Part shown: positions 17,479 to 26,719 of the stretch, piece after piece
How the letters are laid out: every line of letters begins with the position of its first letter
Position numbering within the stretch: position 1 is the stretch's first letter
Assembly (NCBI GenBank): GCA_016200265.1
Contig: JACQFE010000002.1
Coordinates: 49,871-113,870 of the forward strand
DNA from: Planctomycetota bacterium
GTDB taxonomy: Bacteria; Planctomycetota; Phycisphaerae; UBA1845
Direction of reading: 5' to 3'
Length of the DNA: 64,000 nucleotides
Made by a program: the position numbers and the translations under genes
The notes under the pieces: generated by a model
The model's database searches: none
What the model was told of the DNA's origin: nothing
The model's input: only the letters and a program-made list of their open reading frames with translations

Positions 17479-18060
17479 CTATTCATGAGTCTTTTCGATA
17501 GGTTTGGACAAATTCAAGACGCTGGACCCGCTCTTGCACGAAAACTCCACGAACGTAGCTGAAATGCGGACCACGCGGCAGCCGTCCAACTCGTCTTCCT
17601 CCTGCAAAGACGCGCCGTCGACGATCGCGACCTTCATTTCGTCATGCAGAAGCACGGCGTGCAGCCTGTGTTTTGAGGCAAATTGTGCAGGGGTCGTCCC
17701 GGCGCCCGAGCGATCGTTGCCGCGCGGAGCCGATGACACTGCTGCGTTTCCATGTTCTTCGAGCGTGTTTGGAGAAAAGATGTCACGGATCGGCGAGGCC
17801 ACATCAAACGCCGGCAGATTTCGCGGAAACGGAAGTTCCGGAATGGATGCGACGGCCGCCGTCGCGCCGGACGCCGCGAGTTTTGCAGACGCCGAAACGA
17901 GGTGGTGTGGCTTGGTCGAGGGTCGATTGGACTGGCCTTCACCGGCGACGGCCTTCGCAGGCGTCGACTCCGAGCCGGAAAGAAAAACGCGATCGACCAG
18001 CAATGCTGCGGCCCCGCATCCCATGAGCACGAAATAGGTGTTCCGACGTTTCGCGGTCAT
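17479..18060 (-). CDS. PilP/GspC-like inner-membrane platform protein
   Basis: The 193-residue protein has one N-terminal membrane helix (about 8-28), a long Pro/Ser/Ala-rich linker, then a short domain (about 130-185: LHAVLLHDEMKVAIVDG, CRVVRISATFVEFSC) that resembles the HR/PilP beta domain. In type IV pili and type II systems this part links the inner platform with the secretin. Its start overlaps the PilO-like stop as ATGA. Sequence similarity is weak and the call leans on position after PilM, PilN and PilO. No secretin gene follows. Confidence 0.6.
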   Translation of the reverse strand: MTAKRRNTYFVLMGCGAAALLVDRVFLSGSESTPAKAVAGEGQSNRPSTKPHHLVSASAKLAASGATAAVASIPELPFPRNLPAFDVASPIRDIFSPNTLEEHGNAAVSSAPRGNDRSGAGTTPAQFASKHRLHAVLLHDEMKVAIVDGASLQEEDELDGCRVVRISATFVEFSCKSGSSVLNLSKPIEKTHE

Positions 18061-18641
18061 GGCGTGCCTTTCACATGAGCCTCGATCGCCAGCGGCGAGA
18101 AAATGCTGATCGTCAACAGCGCGACGCGATCATCCGAGCCGGACTCCTGCCGGGATTTTCCATCCGAGATTTTGATGAAGCTCACGTCGGCCCAGGCTTC
18201 AACGTTCTCGATGGATTTCAACAGAAACATCAGATCTGTCGTCGCACCGCTGACTTCGAATGAAAATCGCTGTTCCAGGAGTCCGGGATAGGTCCGCGGA
18301 GACAACGGATTTTGCCGTAACACCTGAAGATGATGTTCAGAAGCAAGGCGTGAGAGATTTTCGAAGTAGCGCTCGATGGGCATTTCAGGCGGCAGAATTC
18401 CGCTCTGGGCAAGCACGCTCTTTCGCTCCGTTACGAGCGAGTTCAGACGATCGCGATCGGCCTTCAGGTTGAGAATCTCGGCGCGGGACTTGCCGATCGT
18501 CTCGCGAAAGTCGCGAATCTCGCTCGAAGTGTGGTCGTGGCGCACAAACACAAGGTACGCCCCGGCCGTCAGGCATGCCGCGAAGACGGTGGCAAACACT
18601 CCATCAAACATCACAAGATTGTGTTTCTTCGAAGAACTCAT
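18057..18641 (-). CDS. pilO: PilO-like pilus assembly protein
   Basis: ATG at 18641, two bases after the PilN stop, gives 194 residues; an alternative ATG at 18656 would overlap it. One membrane helix (about 12-34) is followed by a coiled coil (about 38-80, DFRETIGKSRAEILNLKADR) and a ferredoxin-like domain (LPPEMPIERYFENLSRLASEHHLQVL ... RFSFEVSGATTDLMFLLKSI). PilO pairs with PilN in the inner-membrane alignment complex. The order PilM-PilN-PilO-PilP supports the call. Confidence 0.8.
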   Translation of the reverse strand: MSSSKKHNLVMFDGVFATVFAACLTAGAYLVFVRHDHTSSEIRDFRETIGKSRAEILNLKADRDRLNSLVTERKSVLAQSGILPPEMPIERYFENLSRLASEHHLQVLRQNPLSPRTYPGLLEQRFSFEVSGATTDLMFLLKSIENVEAWADVSFIKISDGKSRQESGSDDRVALLTISIFSPLAIEAHVKGTP

Positions 18642-18643
18642 CG

Positions 18644-19288
18644 TCACCACTCGCATATCAATTCGAACTGGAAGACATCGACGTCCGATCCGTGGCCGCG
18701 GAAGGATCGCTCCAGAGTCACGGTCCGAAACACGCCGGTTTCGCGGAGCGAAGAAACAAACGCCAGCGGCTGGGACGCATCTCTTGCCATGCCCGCCAAT
18801 TTCAATCGTCGGGGCGCCTCGATGACGACGACCGGCGTTTTCGATGGGGCGCCGCCGTCACCCGCTTGTACGGCACTCGGTGGCGCTTCCCGGCGCTGTG
18901 GAGCAGCGCCTTCCGGCGCTTCGGGTTCCGTGGCAAACGAAGTCAGCCAGCACGCCGTCGGCATCGCATTCGCGATCATGGACAGCATCGCGGACCAGGC
19001 TCGCTTGCCCCGGAGGGACTTGGCCCGCTCAATCTGCGCATACAACTCATCCGCGGTGGAGCCCAGGCGTTTCGTGTCGGCTCGCAGCAACTTGATTTCC
19101 GTTGCGAGTCCATTGGCTTGATCGCTTAGGTGCTCGGATTCGCGCCGGGACCACCAATGAGATGACAACGGAATGCAATCCAGCAATGCAGTTGCCGCAA
19201 TCACCACGACCCAACGCCGAACGTGCCGGCCGCGCCGCCGGGCATGTCTCATCGCTTCCGGAATGAGATTGAATCGAAGCATTTCCAT
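18644..19288 (-). CDS. pilN: PilN-like pilus assembly protein
   Basis: The start at 19288 overlaps the PilM stop by one base (TGATG). The protein has 214 residues and opens MEMLRFNLIPEAMR, where the FNLIP motif is the PilM-binding hallmark of PilN. One membrane helix (about 22-42), a coiled region and a ferredoxin-like domain follow. An insert rich in Pro, Ala and Gly (about 120-150) interrupts the periplasmic part. It works with PilM and PilO as a bridge from the cytoplasmic ring to the periplasm. Confidence 0.88.
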   Translation of the reverse strand: MEMLRFNLIPEAMRHARRRGRHVRRWVVVIAATALLDCIPLSSHWWSRRESEHLSDQANGLATEIKLLRADTKRLGSTADELYAQIERAKSLRGKRAWSAMLSMIANAMPTACWLTSFATEPEAPEGAAPQRREAPPSAVQAGDGGAPSKTPVVVIEAPRRLKLAGMARDASQPLAFVSSLRETGVFRTVTLERSFRGHGSDVDVFQFELICEW

Positions 19289-20412
19289 CAGACCGCCAAT
19301 CCCACTGTCAGTGCGTAATTTTCGATGGACGTCGCGATATGCGACGGATCTTGCAATCGACAACCCGCGGTGCCCAGATAGGCGGACGCTCGCCGCACAT
19401 TGATTCCCAGGGTCCGCGTAAGGTAGTCCGGCAGATTCGGCATCAATGAGCCGCCGCCAACGAGAATCAAATCACCCGCTGCACGGCCGGGATAGCAATT
19501 GAGCAAATATTCGTAACTACGCTTAATCTCCCCGGCCAGCTCAGTGAGAACGTGCCGAAGGGCGCTCGTGAGCATGGCCGGAATTTCATCCGCGCCACCG
19601 TCGTTGCGCTTGCAGCCCGAGGCGTCTTGAGGTTTCGTACTCTGCGATTCAGGCGTCCTGGCCGGCGCGGTGATGCCGTAATTTCGCTTGTGGACTTCGG
19701 CTGACGCGCCGCTGATCTGCAACGACTCGGCGATTTTACGCGTCCAATCGGCACTGCCGGATCCGACGTTTCGCACCAGCGCCGGTGTCTCGCTTGCGCA
19801 AAGTATCAACCGAACGTGTCGCTCTCCGACGTCGACGATTCCCCAGATGGCGTCGGCGAAGCGCGCCATGAGCCGACCGAATCGATACAATGCGATTGCA
19901 TCCGCATCCACCGACGCGCATTTCAGTCCCGCGCCGTCGCAAAGCGCGACACGCTTCTCGACGATGCTCCGTGAAACACCAAGACCGATCGCGTTGGGAG
20001 CGGGCATCCCCGTCGGAGGCACGCACCAATATCCGGTTTCGAGCTGTTCCGGCGATTCGTTCATCAATCGCGACACTTCAAAACGCACCAGGTCCTCGGT
20101 GCTTGATTCGTCTTTCAGTGCGGCTGGCGGAATGTCCAAGGCATGAAACTTCATGTCAGTCGGGTCTGCTGAAGTGACGACGTCGCGCCCTTGAAAGCCG
20201 CTGTCTCGCACCAGCACTCGAAGCTCACGCTGGAGTTCGGTCAAAGCGGATGGGGGATCATCCGTCGATTGGAATCGCACGTCCGATCGAAGCGCCATCT
20301 TGATTTCGTAACCAGCGTCATGGCGTCGCAACTGGGCCGCGCGCAATCCACTTGAACCGATATCCAACCCAATCGGCGTGCGATTCCCTGTAAACTTTGA
20401 CCACTTAATCAT
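19288..20412 (-). CDS. pilM: Type IV pilus assembly ATPase-fold protein PilM
   Basis: The 374-residue protein has the actin-like fold of PilM: IGLDIGSSGLRAAQL (phosphate 1), the SHS2-type region, IVDVGERHVRLILC (phosphate 2) and LILVGGGSLMPNLPDYL (adenosine motif). PilM sits in the cytoplasm, binds the PilN N-terminus and links the motor ATPase to the periplasmic complex. Helical segments with ALTELQRELRVLVRDSG and LAGEIKRSYEYLLNCYP are typical. It follows the PilC gene by 12 bases. Confidence 0.92.
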   Translation of the reverse strand: MIKWSKFTGNRTPIGLDIGSSGLRAAQLRRHDAGYEIKMALRSDVRFQSTDDPPSALTELQRELRVLVRDSGFQGRDVVTSADPTDMKFHALDIPPAALKDESSTEDLVRFEVSRLMNESPEQLETGYWCVPPTGMPAPNAIGLGVSRSIVEKRVALCDGAGLKCASVDADAIALYRFGRLMARFADAIWGIVDVGERHVRLILCASETPALVRNVGSGSADWTRKIAESLQISGASAEVHKRNYGITAPARTPESQSTKPQDASGCKRNDGGADEIPAMLTSALRHVLTELAGEIKRSYEYLLNCYPGRAAGDLILVGGGSLMPNLPDYLTRTLGINVRRASAYLGTAGCRLQDPSHIATSIENYALTVGLAV

Positions 20413-20424
20413 ACTGGTTTCCTG

Positions 20425-21645
20425 CTATTTCATGGCCGACGTCAGATCGAACAGCGGGATGAAAAGCGACGCCGCAATCCCGCCCACAAAAAGACCCATC
20501 ACGATGAGAATGAGCGGCTCCAGCAGCTTGACCACCACTGTGATCAACTCCTCGTTGGTTTCGTCCAGCACGTCGGCGACGAACGTCATGGCCCCGCCGA
20601 GATTTCCACTGTCCTCACCGGTGTGAATCGCCTGACAAATGTACGGCTCGATCAATCCGGATTCATTGAAGGCGCTGCTCAATCGACCTCCCGCGGTCAC
20701 CGATTCCTCCAACGAATTGAATAGCTTTTGGAACTTCGCGTTTTGCGTGGAGCGCCGCACGAGTTCGAGGGCCTCAAGCACGTTCACACGACTTTCCATC
20801 AGCATTCCAAGGGTGCGGAAAATCTGGGCCTGAATGAGCCGAACCCGCAGCCGACCCACCAATGGAATGGAAGTCTGGACATTGCTGATCAATTGACGCC
20901 CCGATTCGCTTCGTACAAGCCAGACTATTCCACCCACGATCGCGGCCACCGCCAGTACGACGAGCGGCCAATAGTGCGAGAGCACAGCGCCCGTAGTCAG
21001 AAGCACCTGGGTCGTTGCCGGTGTCTGGACGCCAAGCTGTTCAAACATTGTGTTGAAGCGCGGAACAACAAAGAAGAGCAAAACAAGGAATATCTTCAAA
21101 CACATCACGATCAAGAGAGCAGGATACGCCATCGCGCCAATCAGCTTCTTCTGCATCGCCCGGCGCTTCCCGACGATGGTTGAGAGCCGCTCGAACATCT
21201 CCGTGAGCGTTCCGCTGGTTTCACCGGCCGCAATGATCGCGCAGTACACCGCATCGAAGCTTTGCGGGTGCTTGCGAAGCGCATCCGTGAGCGTGGCCCC
21301 ATCCTCCAGATCCATCACGATCTTTCCGATCAACGCCGCCTGTTTTGGATTGGTCAATTGCCGTTGCAATGCACTGAACGCGGGGACCAGGGCGCTGCCG
21401 GATCGCAGCAGCATCGCCACCTGCCGGGTGATTTGCACGACTTGTTTGAGGGGAAGCCGGCCAAGATCGCGCGATGCGGATGCTGACTTCGCAGGCGTCT
21501 TTGACGGGCTGGTGGATGCACCGATTCGAGTGACGAAGAGTCCCTTTCGGCGAAGCTGATCGACGGCTTCCTTGGTGCCGCAGGCTTCGATGGAATCCGT
21601 GGCCTTCTTTCCCGAAGCATCGATTGCGTCATACGTGAGCAGCAT
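20425..21645 (-). CDS. pilC: PilC/GspF inner-membrane platform protein
   Basis: The 406-residue protein has the T2SSF layout: an N-terminal arm (MLLTYDAIDASGKK, EAVDQLRRKGLFVTRI) and two repeats of a cytosolic helical bundle plus membrane helices. Conserved elements include AMLLRSGSALVPAFSAL, VYCAIIAAGETSGTL, LGMLMESRVNVLEALEL and ICQAIHTGEDSGNLGGAM. It turns in the pilus base to insert or remove subunits when driven by PilB. It is separated from pilB by a single base pair and is clearly in the same transcript. Confidence 0.95.
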   Translation of the reverse strand: MLLTYDAIDASGKKATDSIEACGTKEAVDQLRRKGLFVTRIGASTSPSKTPAKSASASRDLGRLPLKQVVQITRQVAMLLRSGSALVPAFSALQRQLTNPKQAALIGKIVMDLEDGATLTDALRKHPQSFDAVYCAIIAAGETSGTLTEMFERLSTIVGKRRAMQKKLIGAMAYPALLIVMCLKIFLVLLFFVVPRFNTMFEQLGVQTPATTQVLLTTGAVLSHYWPLVVLAVAAIVGGIVWLVRSESGRQLISNVQTSIPLVGRLRVRLIQAQIFRTLGMLMESRVNVLEALELVRRSTQNAKFQKLFNSLEESVTAGGRLSSAFNESGLIEPYICQAIHTGEDSGNLGGAMTFVADVLDETNEELITVVVKLLEPLILIVMGLFVGGIAASLFIPLFDLTSAMK

Positions 21646-21646
21646 G

Positions 21647-23431
21647 TCAGCCGGTTACCCCCGATCGGGCCGCAGGTTCGGCAAGACCGCCTGCGTTCTC
21701 TGATTCATCCATCGCCAGAGCCTCAGCCCGCGTAACGCTGAGCACTTCTTCCAGCGTGGAATCTCCGCGATCCACGAGATCCAACGCCTTCTCTCGAAGG
21801 GTTCGCCAGCCAATCTCAGCAAGATGTACGCGAATATCAGTCTCCGAAGGATCTTGTTGGACGATGCGCTTGAGCTCATGATCCATGACCATGACTTCGT
21901 AGATGCCGACCCGGCCGCGAAAGCCGGTGTTGTTGCACTCGCGGCATCCTTCGCCCTGTTGGAAGAGTTCGTTTGTGCGATGCGCCCAACCCACTTTCTT
22001 CAGCAGATCATGCGGCGGGTAATAGGACGTCTTGCACGATGCGCAAATCGTTCGTGCCAGCCGCTGGGCGACGAATCCAAGGACCGACGAGGAGATCAAA
22101 TACGGCTCAATGCCCATGTCAATCAGACGCATCACGCTGCCCGGACAGTCATTTGTGTGCAACGTGGAAAGCACGAGGTGTCCGGTAAGGGCGGATTGAA
22201 TCGCGACCCGCGCGGTCTCCTGATCGCGGATTTCCCCGACCATGATGACGTCGGGATCCTGTCGAAGAATGGAGCGGAGCGCACGCACAAAATTCAGCCC
22301 AACGCGCTCATTGACCTGAATCTGGTTCACGATCGAAAGCTGATATTCGACGGGGTCTTCGATCGTGACGATGTTGGTGGCCTCATCGCGAAGGAGATCG
22401 AGGCACGAGTAGAGCGTCGTCGTCTTGCCGCTGCCGGTCGGACCGGTCACAAGAATCAGGCCATACGGACTTCGCACCATGCCTTCGAGCATTTGTCGGT
22501 CGGCGCCGCGAATGCCGAGCGTGTCCAGCTCGAAGCTGATGTTGGCTTTGTCGAGGATTCGCAGCACGATTTTCTCGCCGAGGATCGTGGGCATGCTGGA
22601 GACTCGCAAATCGATTTCCCGCCGATCGGCGACAAGGTGGACGCGACCTTCCTGCGGAAGTCTCTTTTCGGCAATGTCCATGCGACCGATGACCTTGACG
22701 CGCGAGACGAGCGCCGCGTGCATTCCCTTGGGTGGCTTCAGCATTTCCCGGAGCTGCCCATCGATGCGATAGCGCACGTGCGTTCCGTCGCGATCCGGTT
22801 CGATATGAACGTCGCTGGCCCCGGCTCGCAGTGCGGTCAGAATCATCAGATTGACGAGGTTGATCACCGGACTGCCTTCGACCATGCGGTCGAGATCGGT
22901 GACCGGACCCTCGTCAATGGCCTCGTTTTCCGTAATCCGAACGTCGCTCTCTTCCATCGAGGCAAGGAACGAATCGACGGTGACTTCGGCCGCGAGATAT
23001 TTCTGCTGATATTCCGCAAGATTTTCTTCTAGCACCAGCACCGGACGGATGCTGCAATCGGTCAGCGCCTCCAGCCGGTCCTGCATCGGCAAAGACTGCG
23101 GCTCGACCATGGCCACGGTCATTTCATCGCGAATGCGGAACAGAGGAAGTACCTTCAGCCGCTCGGCCTCTTCCTTGGGGATCGACTTCGCGATCTTCGG
23201 ATCAATCAGACCGTGTCGAAGCACGCAACCCTTAACCCCAAGTCGGCGCGAAAGCGCCTGCACAAGGGCTGTCGAAGTGATTGCGCCGGATTCGACTAGC
23301 GCCTGACCAATGCGACCGCCGCCGGATTTCTGGCGTGAAAGGGCCTCCGCCAGTTGCTCCGGCGTGATGAGACCATCGCGAACAAGCTGCTCGCCCAGTC
23401 GGACCGCGGTTTCAATGGTCAATTTCGCCAT
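21647..23431 (-). CDS. pilB: PilB/GspE pilus extension ATPase with MshEN c-di-GMP motifs
   Basis: The 594-residue hexameric motor powers pilus or pseudopilus extension. The N-terminal MshEN domain has two tandem 24-residue motifs of the form RLGxxLxxxGxxxxxxLxxALxxQ, starting at RLGEQLVRDGLIT and RIGQALVESGAIT, which in MshE and related ATPases bind cyclic di-GMP. The second ends in Arg, not Gln. The C-terminal ATPase has Walker A GPTGSGKTTT, the Asp box, Walker B DPDVIMVGEIRD, a His box and a four-cysteine zinc site (CASC, CREC). Upstream c-di-GMP-type genes fit control by this nucleotide. Confidence 0.95.
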   Translation of the reverse strand: MAKLTIETAVRLGEQLVRDGLITPEQLAEALSRQKSGGGRIGQALVESGAITSTALVQALSRRLGVKGCVLRHGLIDPKIAKSIPKEEAERLKVLPLFRIRDEMTVAMVEPQSLPMQDRLEALTDCSIRPVLVLEENLAEYQQKYLAAEVTVDSFLASMEESDVRITENEAIDEGPVTDLDRMVEGSPVINLVNLMILTALRAGASDVHIEPDRDGTHVRYRIDGQLREMLKPPKGMHAALVSRVKVIGRMDIAEKRLPQEGRVHLVADRREIDLRVSSMPTILGEKIVLRILDKANISFELDTLGIRGADRQMLEGMVRSPYGLILVTGPTGSGKTTTLYSCLDLLRDEATNIVTIEDPVEYQLSIVNQIQVNERVGLNFVRALRSILRQDPDVIMVGEIRDQETARVAIQSALTGHLVLSTLHTNDCPGSVMRLIDMGIEPYLISSSVLGFVAQRLARTICASCKTSYYPPHDLLKKVGWAHRTNELFQQGEGCRECNNTGFRGRVGIYEVMVMDHELKRIVQQDPSETDIRVHLAEIGWRTLREKALDLVDRGDSTLEEVLSVTRAEALAMDESENAGGLAEPAARSGVTG

Positions 23432-23449
23432 TTGGCTACGTCTCTGTGG

Positions 23450-23523
23450 TCGTCATGCTGAGCGAAGCGAAGCATCTCGGATTGGAGATTCTCCGCTCGC
23501 CTTCAGCGAGCTCAGAATGACAG
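23450..23523. repeat. GTCATGCTGAGC-type interspersed element, copy 2
   Basis: The sequence begins GTCGTCATGCTGAGCGAAGC and ends GCTCAGAATGACAG, forming imperfect terminal inverted repeats. It lies in the 153-base gap between the STAS gene and pilB, so it may mark the promoter region of the pilus genes. The other copy is at 2661-2734. Confidence 0.75.
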
Positions 23524-23584
23524 CCACAACCGCCTATAGTTGTAGGGTGCAGCTTGACGCACCCCACGGTTCGATGCCGTCGCA

Positions 23585-23920
23585 TTACAGAAAACTCTTC
23601 ACCGCGTCCTGCACATCTTTGAAAAAGCGGAACCGTCCCGCAATCCCTGTAAGTTCAAAGATCTCGCGGCATGTCGGCATGACGGCGGCCATCTTGAGTC
23701 CGCTGCCCCGAAGCTGAAATTGTTCGGACGCATCCAGAAGCGATTCCAACGACGCACTATCCAGATACGGAACATCCTGCATCGCCAGAACCACCCGCGG
23801 ATTTCCGGAATTCACGCGTTGCAAGAGTTGCTTGCAAAAGCGATCACCCTCGTCGTCCACCAACGGCCCATTGGGAGCGAGCACGTCGACCGTTCCGATT
23901 TGTTGCTGCTCCACTTTCAT
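23585..23920 (-). CDS. STAS-domain anti-sigma factor antagonist
   Basis: The 111-residue protein is a single STAS domain with the family core VLAPNGPLVDDEG, RVVLAMQDVPYLDSASLESLL and LKMAAVMPTCREIFELTGI. The Ser in LDSAS is the residue that anti-sigma kinases phosphorylate and PP2C phosphatases restore. Its ATG overlaps the stop of the GGDEF-derived gene (ATGA). It is the last regulatory gene before pilB. A GAF-PP2C phosphatase that could act on such a protein is encoded at 1241-2584, but no matching kinase is in the window. Confidence 0.9.
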   Translation of the reverse strand: MKVEQQQIGTVDVLAPNGPLVDDEGDRFCKQLLQRVNSGNPRVVLAMQDVPYLDSASLESLLDASEQFQLRGSGLKMAAVMPTCREIFELTGIAGRFRFFKDVQDAVKSFL

Positions 23921-25389
23921 TCGATTGCCCCCGCTGCGGCCAAATCGCGAGTCCCGTGAAGATCGGTCGCAACCGTGATACCTTCGGTTCGCGCGCGGCG
24001 CGATTGCACGAGCGCCTGGGAAACGAGTGTCCGTATATCGCTCGCCTTCAAATCACCGCCGACCAGGCCGCACCGCACCGCGATCGATGCCTGCCATCGC
24101 TGCCTGTCTCCGCACAACACCGTGAGCCTCGTCACCACCTGACGCACGATCAGATTTGCAAGCTCCGAATCCACGCGGCGCAGGAGCCAGACGAACCGTG
24201 ATCCGTCGAAACGACCAAACCGGTCGTCGAGGCGCACCTTTTCCCGCAGCGAGCTGCCGACCTCATGGATCAATTCGTCCGCGATCTCCCACTTGCCGTT
24301 GTCATTCAGCTCACGCAATCCATGGATCGCGATCATGGCGACGGCCGCGGGCTCTGCTTGAAGTTCTGATTCTCGCAGCGCAATCTTGGCCTGCTGAATG
24401 AAGGAAGATCGATTCAAGAGACCCGACGCCGCATCTTGTTTTTCGGCGGAGCGATTCGCGGACGCCTCCGCGACCGTGCGCCAGAATTGTCCGACAATCT
24501 GTTCAATCGAATCGAGGAGCGCTTTGGGTGGCGCCGGACTTGCGTCCAGCCGCCCGACGGTAACCAGACCAAGGCACGCTTCACCGGAGCGAATCGCAAA
24601 ACACCAGGCAAGTGATTGGCGCGATTGTCGATCTCCTGACGCCGAGCCTGATTCGGCATTTTCGTGGCCGGCAGCGACGCTGACATACGATCTCCGCATC
24701 GCCAGAACATGGTCCACGATGATGAGATGTGGCAATGGATTTTCATTGGCGCCGCTGTTTTCCGCATCACGTAGCGGAACCCATCCGCCGGAATCAGCCT
24801 GCATCCGATAGGGTTTTACATGTGTTGCTCGACAGGTTTGGAAAAGCACCTCGCGAATGAACTCCCCGAATGCAGGCCAGAGATCAAGCGAATCGCGATG
24901 CTCGTTGATCCAGTCATCAAATCGTCGGCACGCAGCCGTGATTCGATCCAATAAATTCACGCATTGCGACGTCTCCCGGCCCACGCCGTCATCTGCCGCG
25001 TGCGAATCGATTGTCGGGTCGCCATCAATAGCATTGCGGCCCCGTGAAGATCTCTTGGGCGAACCGCGTGCTGAAAATGGATGGAAGAATGATCCTCCGA
25101 CGATTGATTGAATGCCGCTGATGGGGCGATTCCCGTGTTGCCGCGACTCAGACGCCGATGGTCCCGCCCAGCCACCCATCAGCGTAATCGCGATCGCTCC
25201 CAAAATGATAGCCCACACTGTCCAGCCGTCGGACCAGACTCGAGTCCCCGATGACGCCTGAATCAACACAATCCAGAACAGCGCGCACACGCCTCCCAGG
25301 ACCAGCCCGCGCGGGCGACCCAGCAACCGTCCCCCGACGCCGACGCCCAGGATGATTGGGAACCACGGTAGTAGTTGTGCAATGCTCAT
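23917..25389 (-). CDS. Membrane protein with degenerate GGDEF domain
   Basis: The 490-residue protein has three predicted membrane helices near the N-terminus (about 5-20, 28-45, 57-73), a GAF-like middle region (about 150-320) and a C-terminal GGDEF-fold domain (about 335-470). The signature loop reads RFDGSRFVWLL, so the GGDEF active site is replaced by DGSRF and diguanylate cyclase activity is not expected. The fold is still marked by ASGLLNRSSFIQQAK and AAVAMIAIHGLRELND. It may bind nucleotide or act as a scaffold. It lies 17 bases after the HD-GYP gene. Confidence 0.75.
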   Translation of the reverse strand: MSIAQLLPWFPIILGVGVGGRLLGRPRGLVLGGVCALFWIVLIQASSGTRVWSDGWTVWAIILGAIAITLMGGWAGPSASESRQHGNRPISGIQSIVGGSFFHPFSARGSPKRSSRGRNAIDGDPTIDSHAADDGVGRETSQCVNLLDRITAACRRFDDWINEHRDSLDLWPAFGEFIREVLFQTCRATHVKPYRMQADSGGWVPLRDAENSGANENPLPHLIIVDHVLAMRRSYVSVAAGHENAESGSASGDRQSRQSLAWCFAIRSGEACLGLVTVGRLDASPAPPKALLDSIEQIVGQFWRTVAEASANRSAEKQDAASGLLNRSSFIQQAKIALRESELQAEPAAVAMIAIHGLRELNDNGKWEIADELIHEVGSSLREKVRLDDRFGRFDGSRFVWLLRRVDSELANLIVRQVVTRLTVLCGDRQRWQASIAVRCGLVGGDLKASDIRTLVSQALVQSRRARTEGITVATDLHGTRDLAAAGAIE

Positions 25390-25406
25390 GATGATTCACA
25401 TCCCGC

Positions 25407-26717
25407 TCATGCCGTGTGCTCGACTTCTCGTGCAAACTCGTTGGCCCGTTGCACAAGTCGCTCCCATTGACGCTCATCTCCCAGCAACTCCTGCTGGATC
25501 CATTCCTCAAAGCGGGCTTCAAGAATCGGATCGATCGTGCGGCCTGCCTCCTCGCGCATGATCGCCAGGGCGCGCTGGAAGGAATACGCGGGTCGATACG
25601 ATCGAGTCGAAGTCAGGGCGTCAAAGACGTCGGCAATTTGAATGATCCGCGCTTGCAGAGGGATTTGCTCGCCCTTCAAACCGTCGGGGTATCCGCTTCC
25701 ATCGTAGCGTTCATGATGATGCAGAATTCCCTTGAGAGCGGCCGCAAGCTGCGGCACTTCCTGCACAACAAGGTGGCTTCGGATCGGGTGTTCACGAATG
25801 TGCAGCATTTCTTCATTGGTGAGCTTGCCTTCTTTTTTCAAAACGCTGTCGCGAATCCCGATTTTTCCAACGTCATGGAGCAAGGCCGCCCACTGCAACA
25901 TCTGCAGATCAACGCCGGAAATACCGAGTGCTTTGCCCAGGTTGGTGGTGAAATACGCGACTCGAAGCGAATGACCGCACGTGTATTCGTCCTTCTGATC
26001 GACCGCGCTCACCAGCGCGCGCACCATGGCAACCGACATGCCGCGAAGCTCGTGAACCAACCGACGACTCTGAATCAAGTCCCCGCAGAACCGATTGAGC
26101 GAGCCGATCAGCTGCATTTCGCTGGCCCGAAAAGCAGCCGTGGACGAATCTCGTGTCAGAACGATGACACAAACCAGATTGGTTCCAGACATCACCGGAC
26201 CGGCCAATGCTTCGGCTATTTTCGGCGGATTGGCATCAGACCTGGGTGATTCCACGAGCACGTCATGGTAGCGGCACGCCCGGTCAAGCAAGCCGCCGAG
26301 CCATGCTTTCGTCTCCGGCGGGACACCGTCGATTTGCCAGTTGGATGTGTCGGCCCGCGGGTCTCGTCCATCACCGTGCGGAAAGGCCACAAGAACCAGG
26401 CGATCCATGAAACTCCGCCGAAGTGACGATGCAAAAAAATCAATCATCTCCCCTTCGCTTGCGAAACTGACCAACTTCCGCGTGAGATCGAACACAATTC
26501 CCAGTTGCTCGTAGACGCTGAGCAGCTCGTCGGCCATGGTCTTGTGCTCGTGAATCACCTGATCGATGGAGCGTGACATTCGTCCGAGCATATTGTCAGC
26601 CGCCGCCGGGCTCTGGGTGAGGTTGATCGCCTGGCGGAGATCGCTCAGGCAATCCAACGCATCGCTGTTGGTCCCATCAGGATCCATCGGTTCTTGATTG
26701 TGCGGAGCGCCCGTCAT
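25407..26717 (-). CDS. HD-GYP domain protein (c-di-GMP phosphodiesterase type) with GAF-like region
   Basis: The 436-residue protein has an N-terminal GAF-like region (about 75-215) and a complete HD-GYP domain (about 225-410). Catalytic and signature residues are intact: GHSLRVAYF, LLHDVGKIGIRD, REHPIRSH, HHERYDGSGYPDGLKG and IADVFDALTS. Such enzymes degrade cyclic di-GMP to GMP. It has no membrane segment. It follows the response regulator by two bases, so the phosphorelay, the phosphodiesterase and the c-di-GMP-binding PilB are encoded together. Confidence 0.92.
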   Translation of the reverse strand: MTGAPHNQEPMDPDGTNSDALDCLSDLRQAINLTQSPAAADNMLGRMSRSIDQVIHEHKTMADELLSVYEQLGIVFDLTRKLVSFASEGEMIDFFASSLRRSFMDRLVLVAFPHGDGRDPRADTSNWQIDGVPPETKAWLGGLLDRACRYHDVLVESPRSDANPPKIAEALAGPVMSGTNLVCVIVLTRDSSTAAFRASEMQLIGSLNRFCGDLIQSRRLVHELRGMSVAMVRALVSAVDQKDEYTCGHSLRVAYFTTNLGKALGISGVDLQMLQWAALLHDVGKIGIRDSVLKKEGKLTNEEMLHIREHPIRSHLVVQEVPQLAAALKGILHHHERYDGSGYPDGLKGEQIPLQARIIQIADVFDALTSTRSYRPAYSFQRALAIMREEAGRTIDPILEARFEEWIQQELLGDERQWERLVQRANEFAREVEHTA

Positions 26718-26719
26718 TT

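Noticed and set aside
21824..23032. A 402-codon open frame antisense to pilB
   Set aside because: It is a shadow of the well-supported ATPase gene and shows no domain.
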